A stretch of 64,000 nucleotides of DNA from positions 2,480,001 through 2,544,000 of the forward strand of contig NZ_CP079105.1 of the NCBI RefSeq assembly GCF_019285775.1, read 5' to 3'. Both the position numbers and the translations under genes were made by a program. Under the pieces are notes generated by a model that worked only from the letters and a program-made list of their open reading frames with translations, was not told the origin of the DNA and did not search any database. Within the stretch, counting starts at the first letter, position 1, and each line of letters begins with the position of its first letter. The DNA is from Skermania piniformis. GTDB taxonomy: Bacteria > Actinomycetota > Actinomycetes > Mycobacteriales > Mycobacteriaceae. This document shows, piece after piece, positions 8,721-20,548 of this stretch.

Positions 8721-9365
8721 TCAGACCGACCGGTCGAGTTCGGTCACCGATCGGATCGCGTACTGGGCGCCGGCGAACTCGAGCCGAACCTGCGCCCGAC
8801 CGAACGCGTGGAGCAGCAGCTCGGACGGCGCCCCGATCAAGACTGCCTCGGGACCCGGCGCCTGACGAACGGTCATCCGGACGCCGGTCCTGCTGTTGGC
8901 CAGCACGACCGTCACCGGCGCCCGGCGATACGTCTTCCGGGCCACCCGGCCGAGGGCGCCCCACAACGCGGCCTCGTCCTGATCCGGGAGCACCCGCGGC
9001 TGCCACTCGGCGCGGGCCCGGCGCACGTCCTCGTGGTGCACGAACATTTCGGGCCCGTTCACCTGCGCGTCGATCAGATACATCGGGGACCAGACCGGCG
9101 GGCCGGTACCGATCAGCTCCAGCAGCTCCTCGAACGGGCGCTGCGCCTCCCGTTGCCGGACCCGCTCGGTGTAGGACGCCAGTGCCGACAAAAGAATCCC
9201 CGGCGCAGCATCCGGCCGGCGCTCGCGGATGACTACGTGTGCAGCCAGATCCCGTACGGTCCAGCCGGCACACAGCGTCGGTGCGTCCGCCCCGGCCGCA
9301 GCCATCGTCGCCACCATCGCCAGGCGTTCACGTTGCGCGTAACTCATGGACTCAACCGTAGTCAT
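8721..9365 (-). CDS. TIGR03085/DinB-like metal-binding protein
   Basis: A 214-residue member of the actinobacterial TIGR03085 group in the mycothiol-dependent maleylpyruvate isomerase/DinB superfamily. The N-terminal part has LCAGWTVRDLAAHVVIRERRPDAAPG, where the His belongs to the usual metal site, and FVHHEDVRRA supplies a second His pair. No substrate is known for this group. Two starts are possible: ATG 9365 (used) and ATG 9347 (MSYAQRERLAM); neither has a strong ribosome-binding site. It lies between ftsK and rnj on the same strand, with 46 nt to rnj. Confidence 0.75.
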   Translation of the reverse strand: MTTVESMSYAQRERLAMVATMAAAGADAPTLCAGWTVRDLAAHVVIRERRPDAAPGILLSALASYTERVRQREAQRPFEELLELIGTGPPVWSPMYLIDAQVNGPEMFVHHEDVRRARAEWQPRVLPDQDEAALWGALGRVARKTYRRAPVTVVLANSRTGVRMTVRQAPGPEAVLIGAPSELLLHAFGRAQVRLEFAGAQYAIRSVTELDRSV

Positions 9366-9411
9366 TCACCCGGGCGCGTTCCGCCGCGCCTGCCGGATTT
9401 TCCGGTCCGGG

Positions 9412-12245
<2,834 letters not shown>

Positions 12246-12246
<1 letters not shown>

Positions 12247-12764
12247 TGGATCTGACCCCCTATACCCGCCGACTGCACACCGATCTGCAGGCTGCTGCGG
12301 CACTCGGCGACGAACACACCCAGGCCACCGCGGCGGCGCTCGGTACCGCGGCCGAGAACTCGGCCCGGTTGATGCTGCTGTCGGCACTCGCCGAGTTCGC
12401 CGCGGAGGTGTCCGCAGCGCTGGCCGGACCGGAAGTCCACGTCCGGCTGGCCGGCACCGACGTGGTGGTCGACGTCCGGTCGGGCGACACGGTTATGCCC
12501 GACCCGGAACCTGTGCCCGACCCGGACCAGAACTCGGAGCCGGACCCGAACCCGAAAGCAGCCACCGACCAGCCACCCAGCTTCGAGGAACTGACCGGAG
12601 ACATCAGCCGGGTGACCCTGCGCCTGGTCGAGCAGCTCAAAGCCCGCGCCGAGGAGGCCGCCGCGCAGAACGGACAGTCGCTGAACAGCTGGGTCTCCCA
12701 GGCCGTGCAGGGGGCGCTCGCCGACCACCGGCGACGGTACGGCTACGGCCCCTGGCAACGCTGA
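12246..12764 (+). CDS. HicB-like ribbon-helix-helix protein (orphan antitoxin-type regulator)
   Basis: A 172-residue protein. The N-terminal 75 residues are helical and Ala-rich with a short strand-rich end (VHVRLAGTDVVVDVR). A Pro/Asp/Glu linker with repeated PDP/PNP units follows (about 80-110). The C-terminal part has the ribbon-helix-helix pattern: RVTLRLVEQLKARAEEAAAQ, then SLNSWVSQAVQGAL, close to HicB and Arc-type antitoxins. No HicA-like toxin is adjacent: the next gene is convergent after 18 nt. The repeated GACGTCA boxes that run into the start codon suggest it represses itself and perhaps dapA. The true role is unknown. Confidence 0.65.
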
Positions 12765-12782
12765 GCTCGCCGACCCCGGGAA

Positions 12783-13994
12783 TCACCCCCCGGCTCGGCT
12801 CAGCAGTCCGGCCAGATCACCCCGCTCACCGACGACAACCGTGTCCAGCTCGAGCCAGTCGGCCAGCTCCCGAAGTGCGAGCGCCAGCCGGTCGGCGGTG
12901 GTCCGATCCGCCCGACCGGGTTCGGCGAACGCGCCGGGCACCGACAGCCGACCGGCGGCCCGTTCGGCCCGGAGGTCGACCCGGGCCACCAGCTGGTCGT
13001 CGGCCAGGAAGGCGAAAACGTAGTAGCCGTAGCGCCGTTTGTGCGCCGGAGTGTAGATCTCGATCCGATAGTGGAAGTCGAACATCCGCTCGGTGCGCGC
13101 CCGATCGAAGATCAACGGATCGAACGGACAGAGCAGAGCGTGCCCCTCGATTCGGCGCAGGGTGCGTGCTCCGACCGCGCGGTATGCCGGGTCCGGCCAG
13201 CCGTCGACCGTGACCGGTTCCAGCTCGCCGGCGTCCACCAGATCGGCGATCGCCGGGGCGGTCTGCGCGCGCCGCAACCGGTAGTAGTCGCGCAGGTCCG
13301 GCTCGGTGGCGACGCCGAGCGCCCGCGCCGCGTGACCGACCAGCGCCCGCACCGCATCTGCCTCGCCGACCGGGCGCGATCGCACCGCCGCCGGCAGCAC
13401 TCGTTCGGTCAGCTCGTAGTGTCGGGTGAAACCGACCCGCCGAGCTACCGACAGCTCGCCGACGGCGAACAACTGCTCGCAGACGACCTTGGTATCGCTG
13501 TGTCCCCACCACGGCCCTTTCCGGCCGGAATCGGCGAGCTCCAGTTCTCGCTCGATCTCCCCGGCCGAGCATGGTCCGCGCTCGACGATCACGTCCAGCA
13601 CGTCTCGGGCGAGGGTCGGGCGCCGGTCCTGCACGCCGCGGGCATGGCCCCACCGGCCGTCGGCGTACCCGGCCATCCGCCAGCCGAACAACGGCCAATC
13701 CGCGATCGGGATCACCGCCGCCTCGTGCGCCCAGTACTCCACCGCGCGCCGGGGTCGCCGAGCACTGTCGCGCCAGACCAGTTCGTCCAGCAACGACCGG
13801 TCGTAGCGGCCGAGCCGGGCGAACACGGGCGCGTAGTGGGCGCGGACCACCGCCGAGACCGAATCCAGCTGCACCACTCGCAGCCGGTCCAGCACCCGGT
13901 TCACCGCGCGCCGGGTCACCGCGCCGGCCGGCTCACCGAAGCCCTGCGCCGCCAACACCGTCCGCCGCGCCGCCGCGGCCGAAAGGTTCGCCAT
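12783..13994 (-). CDS. YcaQ/AlkZ-type winged-helix DNA glycosylase
   Basis: A 403-residue HTH_42 (YcaQ/AlkZ) protein. This family unhooks interstrand cross-links or removes bulky alkyl bases with a catalytic Q-x-D or Q-x-Q motif; here it reads VVQLDSVSAVV with Q42 and D44, the YcaQ-like version. Other family parts are visible: HYAPVFARLG, EYWAHEAA, RPFLPLC-like LLCPFDPLIFDR and a final strand set RYGYYVFAFL. AlkZ-type genes that protect natural-product producers sit in biosynthetic clusters; no such cluster is here, so a general repair role is more likely. It is convergent with the RHH gene. Confidence 0.82.
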   Translation of the reverse strand: MANLSAAAARRTVLAAQGFGEPAGAVTRRAVNRVLDRLRVVQLDSVSAVVRAHYAPVFARLGRYDRSLLDELVWRDSARRPRRAVEYWAHEAAVIPIADWPLFGWRMAGYADGRWGHARGVQDRRPTLARDVLDVIVERGPCSAGEIERELELADSGRKGPWWGHSDTKVVCEQLFAVGELSVARRVGFTRHYELTERVLPAAVRSRPVGEADAVRALVGHAARALGVATEPDLRDYYRLRRAQTAPAIADLVDAGELEPVTVDGWPDPAYRAVGARTLRRIEGHALLCPFDPLIFDRARTERMFDFHYRIEIYTPAHKRRYGYYVFAFLADDQLVARVDLRAERAAGRLSVPGAFAEPGRADRTTADRLALALRELADWLELDTVVVGERGDLAGLLSRAGG

Positions 13995-14047
13995 GCCGGT
14001 ACCTTGCCAGCCCGATCCGACAGCGGCGCGCGACCGGACTTCTCCGC

Positions 14048-14104
14048 TCAGCCGTACTCGTGGACATCAGCCGTACTCGTGGACATCAGCCGTACTCGTA
14101 GACA
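14048..14104. repeat. 19-bp tandem triplication at the 3' end of a kinase-like gene
   Basis: Three abutting copies of a 19-bp unit (TCAGCCGTACTCGTGGACA), at 14048-14066, 14067-14085 and 14086-14104; the third has one substitution (G to A). The third copy encodes the last residues and TGA stop of the minus-strand gene ending at 14086. The others lie downstream, so three stops occur in three different frames. Confidence 0.95.
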
Positions 14105-15126
14105 TCGACGGTCGTCTGTACCAATCCCTCACCGTCGATCTCGGTACGCCGATCCTGTCCCGGCTCGGCGACCAGCACCGACGCCACGATCCGGCGCCCG
14201 GCCGGCAGTACCCGGACGGTGACCGATCCTGCACCGACCGCGTCCAGTTCCCACGCTGCCGTGGAGACCACCACGTCGCGCACCTGGGGCGACACCGCGG
14301 CGAACCCGCCGTCGTCGAGCAACAGCACCTCCACCCCGCGGCCACGCGCCTCCCGCGCTGCCGCCGCCAGCTCGCCGATCGCCAGGTTCGGCGCGCGCAG
14401 CCCGTCCCGCAGCTCGGCTTCCAGCAGCCGACACTGGATCCGGTCGGTGTCGTCGAGCAACTTGCCGGCGGCGATCCGCTCCAGCATCAGCCGGGCGGCC
14501 CGGTCCAGCCGGGCCAGCTGCCGATCACGTTCCTCCAGCCGGGCTCGCATCGCCGCGTTCGCGACCGCGACCGTGGTGGTCTCGACCCGCAACTCGTACA
14601 AGGAGCGCTGGGTCGGCCGGATGATCGCAGCGAACACGGTCAGCGCCCCGACCGTGCCGACCGGGCCGATCGCTCCGGCGACGCTGGCCGAGGGCAGCCC
14701 CGCAGACCAGCCCACCAGTACCGTCACGGACACGATCGCGACCGCCGACGCCCACGCCGGCCCCGCCCGCCCCCGCACCGACAGCAGGCCCAGCACCAAC
14801 CCGGACGCGATCGGCGCCGCGATCACGGTGAGCGGCCGGTCCGGTGGGGTGCGGGTGCTCAGGAAGATCGCCACCGGACCGATCGCGGCCACCCCGGCGG
14901 TGTACCTCGCCGGCAGTGGGTCGCCGCTGGGCAGCACCACCGCGCAACCGGCCAGCGCGATCAGGACGTAGCCGAGGATCATCGCGGGTGTGCCGCCGGT
15001 GGTGCCGACATCGCGGGTCGCCAACAACAGCACGATCGCCTCGAGCAGGGACAGCAACACCAGCCCCAACCAGCCGTCCAGGCCGATCAGGGTGCCGACA
15101 CCGGGCCGATCAGGCGCGCGATGCAC
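14086..15126 (-). CDS. Membrane protein, degenerate sensor-kinase-like partner
   Basis: A 346-residue protein with about six membrane helices (to residue 170), then a cytoplasmic helical part (EERDRQLARLDRAARLMLERIAAG) that resembles a dimerisation helix but lacks an obvious phospho-accepting His. The C-terminal domain has VEVLLLDDGGF and strands that resemble a worn HATPase fold without clear N and G boxes. Its GTG start overlaps the histidine-kinase stop by 17 nt, so both are co-translated. I infer a pseudo-kinase or signal-input partner for the two-component pair upstream. Its tail coincides with the 19-bp repeat. Confidence 0.6.
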   Translation of the reverse strand: MHRAPDRPGVGTLIGLDGWLGLVLLSLLEAIVLLLATRDVGTTGGTPAMILGYVLIALAGCAVVLPSGDPLPARYTAGVAAIGPVAIFLSTRTPPDRPLTVIAAPIASGLVLGLLSVRGRAGPAWASAVAIVSVTVLVGWSAGLPSASVAGAIGPVGTVGALTVFAAIIRPTQRSLYELRVETTTVAVANAAMRARLEERDRQLARLDRAARLMLERIAAGKLLDDTDRIQCRLLEAELRDGLRAPNLAIGELAAAAREARGRGVEVLLLDDGGFAAVSPQVRDVVVSTAAWELDAVGAGSVTVRVLPAGRRIVASVLVAEPGQDRRTEIDGEGLVQTTVDVYEYG

Positions 15127-16300
15127 CGTCGACCCAGGTCAACGTCACCCGGGTACCGAAACCCGGCTTGGATTCCACCGTGCCCGAGCCGCCCGGGATC
15201 TGCTCCATCCGACCCACGATGCTGACTGCGACGCCGAGCCGGTGGGTCGGTACCCGGGCCGGGTCGAAGCCCACCCCGTCGTCGACGAACGCGACCCGGA
15301 TGTCGTGCTCTCCGACCGTCGCGATCACCTGCCGATCGACCCGATTCGAGCCGGCGTGGCGGGCGCTGTTGCGCACCGCCTCGGCCAGTGCGGCAGTCAT
15401 CGTCGACGCCACATCGACCGGCATCCGCAGCCGCCCGGCGTTCGGATGCCGGCGCACGGTGAACATCACCGCGACGTTGGCGCCCTGCACCGTCGTGCGA
15501 AGAAAATCGAGCAACGTGTTCAGGTCGACGGTGGCAGCGTCCGCAGCGCCGGAACGGAACTCGTCGAGCTGGGTGAGCGTCCGTTGTGCCTGCCGGGCCA
15601 AGACCGGCGTCTCCCGAGCCCGGGAGGCTTCGAGCAACGTCGACATCACCCCGTCGTGGGTGAGCGCGGCAAACCGGTTACGCTCGCGCTCCCGCGCCTC
15701 GTCCACGGCAACCGAGGTGGCCCGCAGCTCGGCGGCAGCGGTTTCCCGGTCGAGCGCCGCGGCGGTGCGCAGCGCGCTCCAACTGCAGATGGCGAAGACC
15801 GCGGACAGCGCCAGCGCCAGCGTATAGTCCTGCACCATCTCGTAGCCGGTGGCCCGGGCCACCCCGTGCGCATTGGCCAGCGTCGCCAGCCCGACCGACG
15901 CCAACAGGTAGGCCAACGCGGCCGTGTCCCGCCAGACCAGCACCGCGGCGACCGCGCCCAGATTCGCCACCCGGTAGATCCACAGCGTGTCGTCGGGTAC
16001 GGCGGCGAACGGCATCGCCACCAGGGCCAGCGCGGCCACCGCCAGGTAGCCGACGGCAAGCAGACCGGCCGCGATCCGGACCCGCTCCAGCGGCGCCACG
16101 AACGCGAGCCCGGCGAGCAGCATCGCCGGCCCGAACACGGCGGACACCGCCAGCACGGTCCACCAACCGTCGATGAACTGGGCCTGATGGAGGATCTCCA
16201 ACAGCTCGGCCAGCCCGTACAGCACCGAACCGACACCGAGCGCAAATGCCAGCGAGCGCTCGGTGCGCTCGCCCGAGTTGGACTCCTGAGTTCGGATCAC
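15110..16300 (-). CDS. Sensor histidine kinase (NarL-type pair)
   Basis: A 396-residue kinase with six or so membrane helices up to about residue 175, then a DHp helix with NRFAALTHDGVMS (H215 the likely phosphosite) and a HATPase domain with an N box (EAVRNSARHAGSN), G1 box (DDGVGFDP) and G2 box (GFGTRVTL). The stimulus is unknown and no periplasmic domain is evident, so a membrane-borne signal is possible. It lies between its response regulator (upstream, 13 nt gap) and the kinase-like partner (downstream, overlapping). The start is a GTG. Confidence 0.85.
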   Translation of the reverse strand: MIRTQESNSGERTERSLAFALGVGSVLYGLAELLEILHQAQFIDGWWTVLAVSAVFGPAMLLAGLAFVAPLERVRIAAGLLAVGYLAVAALALVAMPFAAVPDDTLWIYRVANLGAVAAVLVWRDTAALAYLLASVGLATLANAHGVARATGYEMVQDYTLALALSAVFAICSWSALRTAAALDRETAAAELRATSVAVDEARERERNRFAALTHDGVMSTLLEASRARETPVLARQAQRTLTQLDEFRSGAADAATVDLNTLLDFLRTTVQGANVAVMFTVRRHPNAGRLRMPVDVASTMTAALAEAVRNSARHAGSNRVDRQVIATVGEHDIRVAFVDDGVGFDPARVPTHRLGVAVSIVGRMEQIPGGSGTVESKPGFGTRVTLTWVDGASRA

Positions 16301-16313
16301 CGGCGGCCCGGAT

Positions 16314-17054
16314 TCACCGCTGCCGGGTGGGTGGCTCCGGCACCGGCAACCAACCGTCCTCCACCGCCCGTTTGTACAGATCGGTCTTGGTCGGTGCCGG
16401 CCGCCCGGCGTCGGCGTACTTCTGCCGGATCCGGGCGAGGTAGTCGTTCACGGTCTGCTCGGACAGACCGGTGAGCCGGGCCACCCGTGAGGCCTTCTCC
16501 CCCGACGCGTACAGGGTCAGCACCTCCTGCTGACGCGGGCTGAGCCCCACCCCGGCGAGACCGGGATCTCCGTCGATCGCGGCGGCCCAATCGGTGGTGA
16601 CCACCTGTTCGCCGGACGCGGCTCGACGCACCGAATCGACCACCGTTGCGGCATCGGCGGACTTGCGCACGACCCCGAGCACACCGGCCTTCGCGGCGGA
16701 GCGCACCAGGAACGGGTTGTCCGCCCCGGTGAAGACGAGCACCTCGATCGCACGTTCGCGCAGCATCCGCACGTTGTCCTCGGGGACCGACCCGTCGGCC
16801 AGTCGTAGGTCGAGAACGACGAGGTCGAGCCGATCGGATCGGGCCAACAGGTCCGGCACCGTCTCGGCGGTCGCAACCAGGTCCAGGTCGGGCTCGGCGG
16901 CGAGCATCGCCGTCATACCCATCACCACCGACTCGTGATCCTCGACCAGGCCGATCCGTCGCTGGGCTCCCCCGCGGGGACCTCCTGCTCGGCGTTTCGC
17001 TGTCACCGGTTCTCGCACACCCGACCTACCTTCCGCACCTGCCCCCGCCCCCAT
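16314..17054 (-). CDS. LuxR/NarL family response regulator
   Basis: A response regulator of about 246 residues. The receiver domain starts at RIGLVEDHESVV (acidic pair), has the phospho-Asp in LVVLDLRLADG and the conserved Lys in VVRKSAD. The C-terminal LuxR domain reads GLSPRQQEVLTLYASGEKASRVARL, then SEQTVNDYLARIRQKY. It is the first gene of the trio with the kinase and kinase-like protein. The start is uncertain: ATG 17054 (used; AGGG upstream) or GTG 17018 (GGTAGG upstream); the frame also stays open to 17177. Targets are unknown. Confidence 0.85.
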   Translation of the reverse strand: MGAGAGAEGRSGVREPVTAKRRAGGPRGGAQRRIGLVEDHESVVMGMTAMLAAEPDLDLVATAETVPDLLARSDRLDLVVLDLRLADGSVPEDNVRMLRERAIEVLVFTGADNPFLVRSAAKAGVLGVVRKSADAATVVDSVRRAASGEQVVTTDWAAAIDGDPGLAGVGLSPRQQEVLTLYASGEKASRVARLTGLSEQTVNDYLARIRQKYADAGRPAPTKTDLYKRAVEDGWLPVPEPPTRQR

Positions 17055-17722
<668 letters not shown>

Positions 17723-17751
17723 GACCTGAGGTCGGCCGCTTTCCGAGATCA

Positions 17752-17789
17752 CGACGGCGCCGTCACCCATCCGGGTGGCGGCGCCGTCG
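17752..17789. terminator. Bidirectional terminator hairpin
   Basis: CGACGGCGCCG (17752-17762) pairs with CGGCGCCGTCG (17779-17789), with an inner CACCC/GGGTG stem and ATCC loop, about 16 bp in all. It sits between the convergent rpf and permease genes and includes the last codons and stop of the permease. There is no U-tract, as is common for GC-rich actinobacteria. Confidence 0.7.
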
Positions 17790-18563
17790 CGATGCCAGGC
17801 ACCCGAGGCCGAACACCACGACTGCCACCGCGCCGAAGTAGACCAAAGCGCCGGTCCGGCCCCACGACGGCAGGAAGGCCAGCTCCTGCCCGGTCCCGAA
17901 GATTCCGTTGAGGAACGGCATGTACCGCTGCACGGTGTAGCCGTTGGGCAGCAGACCGACCGCTTGTTCGACCAGGTAGGTCCAGCCGAGCAGGCCGACG
18001 ACGACACCGGCCGGATGCCCGACGACCGCAGCCAGGCCGACGCCGAGTCCGACCGCCAGGAACGCATAGAGCGGCACCGTGCCGACAAACCGAACCCCGA
18101 CCGCGGAGAACAGATCCACCCCGCCGTAGACCTTGGGATAGAGCGCCGGCAACGCGAGGAGCACCAACCCGACCAAGATCGCGCTGCACGCCGCGGCCAG
18201 CCCACCGTAATACAGCCAGCGAGCCACCGGCCCGGTCCAGGCCCGCGGGTACAGGTATCGAACCGTGTCGGCCACCGCTCCCCGCTCGGCGGTGGCCTGC
18301 GCATAGGCCGCAACCACCGCCCAGCCCATCACCGTGAAGGTGATCACCCAGTAGACCGAATTGCCGGTGGCCACCGAGGTGACCTGGATACGGTCCGAGA
18401 TCGAGGCGAAGCGCTCGGCGACCGTTGCCACACCGAACGTCACGACGAGCGGAAGCAGGATCGCACCGGGGACGGCGCCCAGCGACAGGACGCTGCGCGC
18501 GCCCCCGACCCGAACCGATTCGGCGCGGATACCCCGCCGGACCTGGCCCCGCCGGGCGTTCAT
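17763..18563 (-). CDS. ABC-2 type transporter permease
   Basis: A 266-residue protein with six predicted membrane helices (for example AILLPLVVTFGVATV, VYWVITFTVMGWAVV, and a C-terminal YFGAVAVVVFGLG) and a basic N-terminus. It starts at an ATG that overlaps the stop of the ATPase gene by 4 nt (ATGA), so the two make one exporter. No sequence clue to the cargo. The second periplasmic loop ends with a PNGYTVQRYMPFLNGIFG segment like those of lantibiotic/antibiotic exporters, but I do not assign a substrate. Confidence 0.78.
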   Translation of the reverse strand: MNARRGQVRRGIRAESVRVGGARSVLSLGAVPGAILLPLVVTFGVATVAERFASISDRIQVTSVATGNSVYWVITFTVMGWAVVAAYAQATAERGAVADTVRYLYPRAWTGPVARWLYYGGLAAACSAILVGLVLLALPALYPKVYGGVDLFSAVGVRFVGTVPLYAFLAVGLGVGLAAVVGHPAGVVVGLLGWTYLVEQAVGLLPNGYTVQRYMPFLNGIFGTGQELAFLPSWGRTGALVYFGAVAVVVFGLGCLASRRRRHPDG

Positions 18564-19297
18564 CGGACCCGGCTCCCGGCAGCGTCCGGATACTCGGCCG
18601 ACGAGCGTCCGACGACGGCGAGGAAGGCCCGCTCCAGGTCGGCATGCGCACCGACGAACTCGCCGACGGGTGCGTCGGCCAGCATCCGGCCGTCCCCGAT
18701 CACGATCACCCGGTCACCGGTCCGCGCCACTTCGTCGAAGAGATGCGAAGCGACCAGCACGGTGCGCCCGTCCGCGACCAGCCGCCGCAGCAGCCCGCGT
18801 AACCAGCGGATGCCGTCGATGTCGAGACCGTTCACCGGCTCATCGAGCACGATCACGTCCGCGTCACCGAGCAAGGCTGCCGCGATCCCGAGGCGTTGCC
18901 GCATGCCCAGCGAGAGATCGACGATCCGGCGACCCGCGACGTCGGCGAGTCCGACCGCATCGAGCACGGCGTTCACCCGCGTCGGTTCGATGCCGCCGGC
19001 GTGCGCCAACCAGCGCAGATGCCGGCGCGCGGTGTGGCCGGGATGCGCCGCATCGACCCCGAGGTGCACCCCGATCTCGACGGCGGGCCGGTTGACCGCG
19101 GACAGCAGCCGACCGTTCACCAGCAATCGGCCGGCAGCCGGTCGGACGATCCCACAGATCGCCCGCAGCAAGGTGGTCTTACCGGCACCGTTGCGGCCCA
19201 ACAGGTAGACGAGCTCACCGGCCGCAATCGTCGCGGTGATATCGCTCAGCACCACCCGTCCACCGAGCCGGACCGACACATTCTCGATCTCGATCAT
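18560..19297 (-). CDS. ABC transporter ATP-binding protein
   Basis: A 245-residue ABC ATPase with Walker A LLGRNGAGKTT, signature LSLGMRQRL, Walker B VIVLDEPVNGLD and switch His (VLVASHLFDE). It belongs to the CcmA/NodI-like exporter group that pairs with ABC-2 permeases. ATG 19297 (MIEIENVSV) is chosen because the open frame upstream runs into the gene for the MTB12-like protein and lacks family similarity. It is coupled to the permease by a 4-nt overlap. Confidence 0.88.
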   Translation of the reverse strand: MIEIENVSVRLGGRVVLSDITATIAAGELVYLLGRNGAGKTTLLRAICGIVRPAAGRLLVNGRLLSAVNRPAVEIGVHLGVDAAHPGHTARRHLRWLAHAGGIEPTRVNAVLDAVGLADVAGRRIVDLSLGMRQRLGIAAALLGDADVIVLDEPVNGLDIDGIRWLRGLLRRLVADGRTVLVASHLFDEVARTGDRVIVIGDGRMLADAPVGEFVGAHADLERAFLAVVGRSSAEYPDAAGSRVR

Positions 19298-19322
19298 CGA
19301 CGACCGCAGTGGCCCGCGCAGC

Positions 19323-19799
19323 TCACGCGTTGCAGTAGATGTCGAGCCCGACGGTCTTGACTCCGGCACAAAACGAGTCGGCGGACAGTTTCCAGTTACC
19401 GGCCAACTTCTTGAACTCGATCGTCATCCGAATCTCTGGCCGGCCGGCCGAGAAGCTGTTCAGCGTCGCCGTGACCCTGTTGCCATCCTGCACCAGCGGG
19501 CCGGTCATCTCGTTCCAGCCTTGGGGCGCGCGGAACAAGCCCAGCGCATAGACGGTCTTCGGCACGATGACCGCATCCATCCCACCCTCGACGTTTGCCG
19601 CCTTGGCCTCGTCGGAGGCGGGCGTCTCGACCAGGAACTCGACGATCGCATCGAGATCGTCCAGGCTGGGCTGGTCGGTGGTCACCGTGAAGTTCGGCGG
19701 GAGCGGCCGTGCTTCGGCGGGCGCCGCGGCGAGACCGATCGAGAGAGCGCCGACCGCCGAAGCGATCGCGGCGGCGAAACGTACCCGGTTGCGCGGCAT
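19323..19799 (-). CDS. MTB12-like low-molecular-weight secreted antigen
   Basis: A 158-residue secreted protein. A signal peptide ends at AEA (residue 30), and the mature part has the pattern of the mycobacterial MTB12/CFP-2 group: a helical start, VEGGMDAV, strands such as NRVTATLNSFSAG, and a final KLAGNWKLSADSFC. Two Cys near the C-terminus may form a disulphide. MTB12 function is unknown. GGAGG lies well placed before the ATG. A DtxR/IdeR-like box is about 68 nt upstream, so iron-dependent expression is possible. Confidence 0.6.
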   Translation of the reverse strand: MPRNRVRFAAAIASAVGALSIGLAAAPAEARPLPPNFTVTTDQPSLDDLDAIVEFLVETPASDEAKAANVEGGMDAVIVPKTVYALGLFRAPQGWNEMTGPLVQDGNRVTATLNSFSAGRPEIRMTIEFKKLAGNWKLSADSFCAGVKTVGLDIYCNA

Positions 19800-19866
19800 G
19801 GGGTCCTCCGAACATCACCTGCAGCTCCAAGTCGAACCGCATTTGACGCGACAATAATCCACTAAA

Positions 19867-19885
19867 TTAGCTGAGGCAACCCTTA
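19867..19885. promoter_or_regulatory. DtxR/IdeR-like iron box
   Basis: TTAGCTGAGGCAACCCTTA matches 15 of 19 positions of the IdeR consensus TWAGGTWAGSCTWACCTWA. It overlaps the stop of the HTH regulator and lies 68 nt upstream of the MTB12-like gene. Matching is by eye. Confidence 0.5.
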
Positions 19886-20541
19886 TTCTGCCAGGTGTCG
19901 CTCCGGGCCAGGCGCAGGGTGATCTCACAGTTGCCGCCCGTCGGATCGGGCAGGACCGCGACCGCGTACTGTCTCGCCAGCGCGGGAGAACTGCCCGCCA
20001 GACTCTGCTCGACCAGTCCGCGCACGACCCCGCGAGCGATCTCCGGGTGTCGTTCGGCGATGTCGCGCAACGGGCAGGAACAGATCCTCAGCTCGTGCGT
20101 GCCGAATGCGCTCATGCTGGAAGAGATCTGGAATCCGAAGCGTTGCAACGCTTCCTGCGTAAGCGTCAACGGATCAGGCAGTTCCGTGGCGGTGTGCGGG
20201 ACCACCCGCGATGCCGCCCAGGCGCGCCCCGCGTCGACCGCCAGGTGCTCCCGGATCTCCGGTGTTCCGGCCAGCCGATCGAGCAGCAGGCCGACCAGCT
20301 CGCCGACCGGCGGATCGGGCACCGCCCGGTACCCGACACGCGGACGCCCGGCAGAGGTCAACCGCAGCGTGTGCGACGTTATCCGGCCGGTGTCGATCAG
20401 CTTCTTCAAATGGAATCGAGCGGTGCTGACGTGGATGCCGACCCGGTCGGCGAGCTGGCCGGCGTCGAGTGGGGCATCCGCGCCCTTCAGCTCCGCCAGA
20501 ATGTGCTCCCGTTGCGCGGTGTTGCGCCCCCTCCCCGGCAT
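19867..20541 (-). CDS. ArsR/SufR-like HTH regulator with Cys cluster
   Basis: A 224-residue regulator. An N-terminal winged helix (LDAGQLADRVGIHVSTARFHLKKLID) is followed by a V4R/SufR-like effector domain with C-S-C-P in ELRICSCPLRDIAERHPEIARGVV and more Cys near the C-terminus (GGNCEIT and NKGCLS). This Cys layout suggests an Fe-S cluster or metal site, as in SufR. It ends a three-gene operon with the cupin (7 nt gap) and methyltransferase. Iron boxes lie at both ends of the operon. I infer redox or iron sensing; the ligand is not shown. Confidence 0.72.
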   Translation of the reverse strand: MPGRGRNTAQREHILAELKGADAPLDAGQLADRVGIHVSTARFHLKKLIDTGRITSHTLRLTSAGRPRVGYRAVPDPPVGELVGLLLDRLAGTPEIREHLAVDAGRAWAASRVVPHTATELPDPLTLTQEALQRFGFQISSSMSAFGTHELRICSCPLRDIAERHPEIARGVVRGLVEQSLAGSSPALARQYAVAVLPDPTGGNCEITLRLARSDTWQNKGCLS

Positions 20542-20548
20542 CGTCGGA

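Noticed and set aside
14990-16474. 494-codon open frame on the plus strand opposite the two-component genes
   Set aside because: Antisense shadow of well-supported kinase genes; composition is Arg/His/Gln-rich with no recognisable fold.
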